A stretch of 64,000 nucleotides of DNA from Chloranthus sessilifolius (lineage: Eukaryota; Streptophyta; Magnoliopsida; Chloranthales; Chloranthaceae). Made by a program: the position numbers and the translations under genes. Location of the stretch: NCBI GenBank assembly GCA_021018995.1, contig CM037595.1:95554491-95618490 (forward strand), in the 5' to 3' direction. Positions 59,232-64,000 of the stretch are shown piece by piece (position 1 is the stretch's first letter; every line of letters begins with the position of its first letter). The notes below the pieces were generated by a model. The model worked only from the letters and a program-made list of their open reading frames with translations. It did not search any database and was not told the DNA's origin.

Positions 59232-61596
59232 TGTTAAGTGGTGAAACATGTCACTTTTCACTCTTTAACCTGACCATTGATAGACTTGTGAGCACACTAA
59301 TAAGCCTCTGTTGAGTGTATTTTGTAGACAGCAATAAAAGATGATATTAATACAGAAAATCACTCAAGAATGCCCACAAAAGGGTCATCTCTTAGCACAG
59401 GACAAACCCAACAATAGCACACCAGAGGTTAGCACATCACTGGACCCATAGAGTACTTGGCTGCAGCAAAACAAGGCGAAGGAAGTGAAGACAGGCCAAA
59501 AACATCCTATCGAGAGGACATCTGAAGATGTCGATAGGAGCTGAGAGTTAAATTAGAGGAATTCGTGCAGATTGGCGAGGTTTCGATAGGATCTGAAGAC
59601 AGAAAGAAGAAGAAGTCGTGAGGATTGTGAAAATCGATAGGATCCAAAAACCTATCGAATAGTTGAGAGAAAGACATATTTCATCCTGATGAAATCTACC
59701 TGAGGAAAAAAGGGAACCTTTCGAAGGGTTCTAGAACCTATCGAAAGACCACCTGAATCTAACGAAACAGTGGTGATGGAACAAGAACCTATCGAAGGAG
59801 TGAGAGCCATCCTATCAAAGTGATGGAATGCAAAGCTACAACCTGACGACACGGTCCCCCAACTTATCGAAGTACTCCTCCAACCTGTCGAATGCTCCAG
59901 ATAAAGTGCAGTGAAGATAAAGCCTCAAAACTCATCCTATCGGAACCCATCGAAGGGATTGGAGAACCTGGCGAAAGGTCAAAAAAGCCTTACCAGAACA
60001 TGTCGGAAGCTTCCCCAACCTGTCGAAATCGTGTACAGAACTTCTCAGAAACTCAGCTATGCACACGCTGTGACTTGGTGACCTGTTGCACGCAACCTGA
60101 GGCACTTGGTGACCGGCACGACGGTTTCAGAAGATGCCCTAAGAAACCCTAACCGACCCACATGCTCTAACAGAATCCTAACAAACTCTAAGGACCTTCT
60201 AGAAGAGATTTTTGGCGGAAAAAATAGAGGAGAAAGCTATATATATAGAGACCCCCAATTGCAATTAAGGGGGATCGAGATCTGAGCCAAATTTTGGAGA
60301 TTAGAGCTTGCAGAGAAATTCTATTTTCCCTCTTTTAGCCCAACAATGGTTGGCTAATTCCCTTGGTGTAGCGAAGAGAGATGTTAGATCTGTAATTAGG
60401 TAAGGTTGAGACTGTTATTATGGGTTCACTGTTGCACAAACTACAGATCTGGGAGCAAGGGTCTAAATCTCGTTAAACCGATACGTATCGTCTGAGCTCA
60501 AAACCAATACGTATCAGACGATACGTATCGGAACAGTACAATACCGAACGATACATTGAATGTATCGTCCGGGCATATACATACAAATGAACGATACGGT
60601 ATAGTGAATGTATCGTATCGTTTAAGTCTGATACCGATACGTATCGGTATCGGACGAAATTTTGACCCATGTCTGGGAGCATTTCCATTGTAGAGTGAGT
60701 TTGATTGCAATGTAAATGTTGTTTGTAATGCTATAATTAGATCTAAAGTTCCTTTGGTTTCATTTGGTGCTCGATCGGATTTGTATAGAGGAGTCTATAG
60801 ATTAGCTCACCCACTTAATTGGTAGACCTCTTGGATACCATCTGAAATCCCTGGATCTGATACTCTTGTAATTCCCTGAGTCTGTGACCTTGGAATTGCA
60901 GCATCTGTAGTGGTTTTAATTGTTCTGATTGATGCTTCTGCTTTGGAGGAGATCCCTAGGATGATTTGTGACCATTAAAGTGGACAAATCATAACCTTAA
61001 GATTAGTCCAAGCCCAGGCACCAATTGGATTCGTCTGCTGTAAATCCCTGGATCAGATAAAGTCTATAAGATGGTCTGTGACCATTCAAGTGGACATATC
61101 ATAGCCTTAAGACCAGTGAGATCCTGTGATTTAGAGTGGAGTCTTATACCTGTAGTTGTGCTTATAGCCAGTTGAGGGAATTGTGTGCCCTGAACCTCTG
61201 CAGTATGATTAATTAACCTGATTTCAGTGAGATCAATTTCCAAGCTACTCTTCTCCATTTTATGCTTTTTACTCTTTTCCCCTGCGAGATCTAGATTCCC
61301 AAACTCGATCCAAGTTAGTTTTCGTTTAATTTTAGCTTAGCTTAAGTGACAATCCCTTTTAAACCTCTCTCCTGTCTTTTAGCTGACTTAGTATTAGTTA
61401 GGGTGCCAAATCTTTTATAGATCTGAAAATTTGTCACATTTTTAAACCAACCTCCATGTGGACCTTCCCTTACTCACCATCTTTTTAAAACTTGCTACAA
61501 CAGACTCTGATTACCTGCAAGTTTGTGTGAGTGTGTTCTACCTAGTCTTATTAGTGATTTTAAACCCTCTTTGAAGGGAAGGTAAACACCCCAACA
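59232..61596 (+). mobile_element. Solo LTR, 2,365 bp, inside the MITE array
   Basis: It starts TGTTAAGTGG and ends CCCCAACA and is flanked by GTATA (59,227-59,231) and GTACA (61,597-61,601), a 5-bp target duplication with one change. A TATA-like CTATATATATAGAG lies at 60,237. The word CCTATCGAAGG and variants recur at 59,500-60,030. There is no coding region. A GATACGTATC repeat sits inside at 60,470-60,675. Confidence 0.7.
60470..60675. repeat. GATACGTATC-rich repeat, copy 4
   Basis: AACCGATACGTATCGTCTGA, CAGACGATACGTATCGGAAC, GTATCGTATCG and ACCGATACGTATCGGTATCG, ending GAAATTTTGACCCATG. It is inserted in the solo LTR, so it is younger than that LTR or moved with it. Confidence 0.65.
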
Positions 61597-62524
61597 GTAC
61601 ACACATAAGAAAGTGACCTTAAAATCAATTTTGAGCTTTCACATGATGTTAAGCCGTTAAGGTCACTAGCAGTCATATGATTTTACGATCACTTTTGGGG
61701 ATGTGTGCTATGTATACTAGAAAAACAACCATCTGATGATATAAACATGATATATAGATCAATTGTATAAAATATGAGGACGAAAAAATGATCTCTACCA
61801 TCTTTTCAAAGTTGGTCAATTCACACAGAGGTGGGGTGAAAAAACACATTGACTCCATTAAATCAAATGATGAAGATTGTTTATTATCACAATCTTTCAC
61901 ACGATAGATCTTGAGATCATGGGTGTACCATCAGATGGTCGATTTTTTATTTCATGTGGTACACACATAAGAAAGTAACCTTAAAACCAATTTTGAGCTT
62001 TTACATGATGTTAAGCCGTTAAGGTCACTGACGGTCATATGATTTTAAGATCACTTTTGCGGGATGTGTGTTATGTATACTAGAAAAATGACCCTCTGAT
62101 GATACGAACATGATCTATAGATCAATTGTGCGAAATATGAGGACGAAAAATGATCTCTTCCATCTTTTTAAAGTCGATCAATTCACATCGAGGTGGGGTG
62201 AGAAAACACATTGATTCCATTCAATCAGATGATGAAGATTGTTTATCATCACAACCTTTCACACGATGGATCTTGAGATTATGGGTGTACCATTAGACGG
62301 TCAATTTTTTATTTCACGTGGTACAAGCAAAAGAAAGTGACCTTAAAATCAATTTTGAGCTTTCACATGATGTTACGCCGTTAAGGTCATTTGTGGTCAT
62401 ATGATTTTAAGATCACTTTTGTAGGATGTGTGCTATGTATACTAGAAAAATGACTCTCTGATGATACGAACATGATCTATAGATCAATTGTGCAAAATAT
62501 GAGGACGAAAACGATCTTGATGTG

Positions 62525-64000
62525 ATTTTTTAATTGTAATGTTTTACTCGCAAGCGCACGAATCAGATTGTATATAGTGGGTGTGGAGTACGAGATCGTT
62601 TTCACGAGGACCATTTTGGAAGATCTAAAAAGATAAGACAATAATTCAAGAAATCTATCAAGATCTAACAGTATTCTACCAATATTATGATCTAGGTGGT
62701 TTGATGAGATGACAATTACTGACTACAAACTAAAACTTAACTGATAATTCAAAAATAAAGGTAAAGATGAAGATACTAAATACTTTCATCTTTGGTCCGT
62801 TCTTCCCATAATATAAATCTAAGGATTAAACTATGAGATATACCATTGAAGAAAAACATCTTTTATGGAAGATAAATGGTCAAAACCCTGATAGGTTCCA
62901 CGTTGCATCTCTGCAATCAGGACTTAACTTCAGAGATGGTTTCCATATATAGATCTGGGATTAAGGGCATGACTCGACACACTTGATTTCAAATTAGGGA
63001 GTAATTAAGATAAACTTACCATAACAGATCCAAGATCCAGTGCAGGGCTCGGCACACTCGATCCCGGATCATAATAGTAAGTAGATCCACACGATGAAAA
63101 TAAAAAGATCATATATTAATTATTGGGGTAAAATTACCGTCACAGATCTGAGATCCAGGGCATGGCTCAGCACACTCGATCTTAATTAGTGACAGAGATT
63201 TCATCCGTTCATGATAACACAACAACCATAAAATAAAAATCTCATATTTTAATCCTCAATTTATATTATTAGAAGTACATTCCTCGGATGGGAATCATTA
63301 GATCCCCATCCCTATGAATTTAGGCACACATGCTGTAATTAAATGACATAAATAAATAAGGAAGGGAAAATAACATTAATTTAATGAACTAAAAATACCT
63401 CAAGCTTCAATAGAAATTATTTGATCCAAAAGTACGATGATCTTCAGAAACGAAATTAATGTAGAAATCAACTGAACAAAAATAATAAACTGAAGGAATG
63501 AATACTGAAAAATTAAAAGAATAAAACTCTCAAAAAGGAAAAGGAATAATAAAAACTCTCTCTATCTCTACCTCTATTCTAAAAAAATAAAAACTCTTCT
63601 AAACTAATAATCCCCTCCTTTCACAACTCGTAGCTTCTTTTTTATAAGGTCGACCAAACCCTATCCCTAATACCTCAATCGATTGAGAATTAAATCTCAA
63701 TCGATTGACTCTTAAGTAGGAAAAAAGTTGTCTTCTCCTGTCAATCGATTGAGACTTAGTTCTCAATCGATTGATATCTAAGGGACAAAGTAATTTCTGC
63801 CGCCCAACTTTGTATCAGACACTATCTCGATATTTTGGTCATAACTTTCTGTCCTGAACTCGGATTGAGGCAATTCATACGGCGTTAGAAAGCTGACGAA
63901 GAGCTCTATAACCTTTGTGTTTTAGTAATTTCCTGAATCTGACGTCTTAAAGGTTCAAATTGAGCTGCAAGTAGCACCAAGTTTTCGATGACCCAAAGTT
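62525..64000 (-). mobile_element. LTR-like sequence running off the window
   Basis: CTCGCAAGCGCACGAATCAG with TATATAGTGGGTGTGGAGTACGAG at 62,551-62,593 is a word set common in plant LTR elements. A unit with GATCCAGGGCATGGCTCAGC and CACACTCGATC recurs near 62,960, 63,040 and 63,155. CAATCGATTGAG words occur four times at 63,674-63,770. No coding region or end was seen. Confidence 0.4.

Larger units (their letters stand above)
58785..62524. mobile_element. Tandem array of foldback MITE, 362-bp period
   Basis: Equivalent points fall at 61,597, 61,959 and 62,321, a spacing of exactly 362 and 362. An earlier unit spans about 58,889-59,231, and an extra left arm lies at 58,785-58,888. Each unit carries TGATTTTACGATCACTTTTG, the GATCTATAGATCAATTGTG right arm and the ACACGATAGATCTTGAGATC left arm. 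The array is split by a solo LTR at 59,232-61,596 and ends cut at about 62,520. Confidence 0.8.

Noticed and set aside
59892-60152. Plus-strand frame MLQIKCSEDKASKLILSEPI
   Set aside because: It lies inside the solo LTR and is made from the recurring TATCGAAGG-type words.

Overview
The window is nuclear DNA from a flowering plant with a large, repeat-rich genome. The evidence is plant-type host genes (MHF1/CENP-S, actin-capping protein beta, MAP65, class II DAHP synthase), plant Copia and Gypsy elements, plant L1-type LINE tails, tRNA-derived SINEs, many (AT)n microsatellites and introns that reach about 18 kb. The species cannot be named from sequence alone; a lineage with very long, transposon-filled introns, such as a magnoliid, is only a guess.

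Two host genes look real. On the minus strand, MHF1 (a histone-fold DNA-repair protein) can be assembled as four exons between 11,609 and 30,790. All splice sites are canonical and the 133-codon frame is open. Its second intron is 17,993 bp and is filled almost wholly with LTR-element fossils, minisatellites and a SINE. On the plus strand, the first coding exon of the F-actin-capping protein beta subunit lies at 47,264-47,392, and no later exon is visible. At 52,961-54,836 there is a decayed chimera on the plus strand: six exon pieces of a MAP65 gene with their introns kept, then one exon of class II DAHP synthase.

Layout: 1-11,500 holds foldback MITEs, a 2.9-kb solo LTR (4,430-7,339), a LINE tail, a short hairpin element and a candidate SINE. 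11,600-30,850 is MHF1 with its giant intron (Gypsy fragments 15.4-18.4 kb, tandem repeats 18.4-20.0 kb, two opposed Copia fossils 20.2-30.3 kb). 31,500-39,760 is a stack of nested MITEs split by a complete-length Copia fossil (33,155-39,702; two LTRs and a 5-bp target duplication). 39,760-46,750 holds two large-LTR Gypsy fossils, one with a gag frame running into a foreign domain. 46,750-54,900 holds the capping-protein exon, LINE tails, a TRIM-like element and the chimera. 54,900-64,000 holds LTR fragments, degenerate simple repeats and a tandem MITE array interrupted by a 2.4-kb solo LTR.

The commonest element is a foldback MITE with long self-complementary arms. Two copies have perfect 9-bp target duplications, which points to the Mutator superfamily. 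It has been a repeated landing site for later insertions and has been amplified in tandem with a 362-bp period near 59-62.5 kb. A second recurrent family is rich in the palindrome GATACGTATC.
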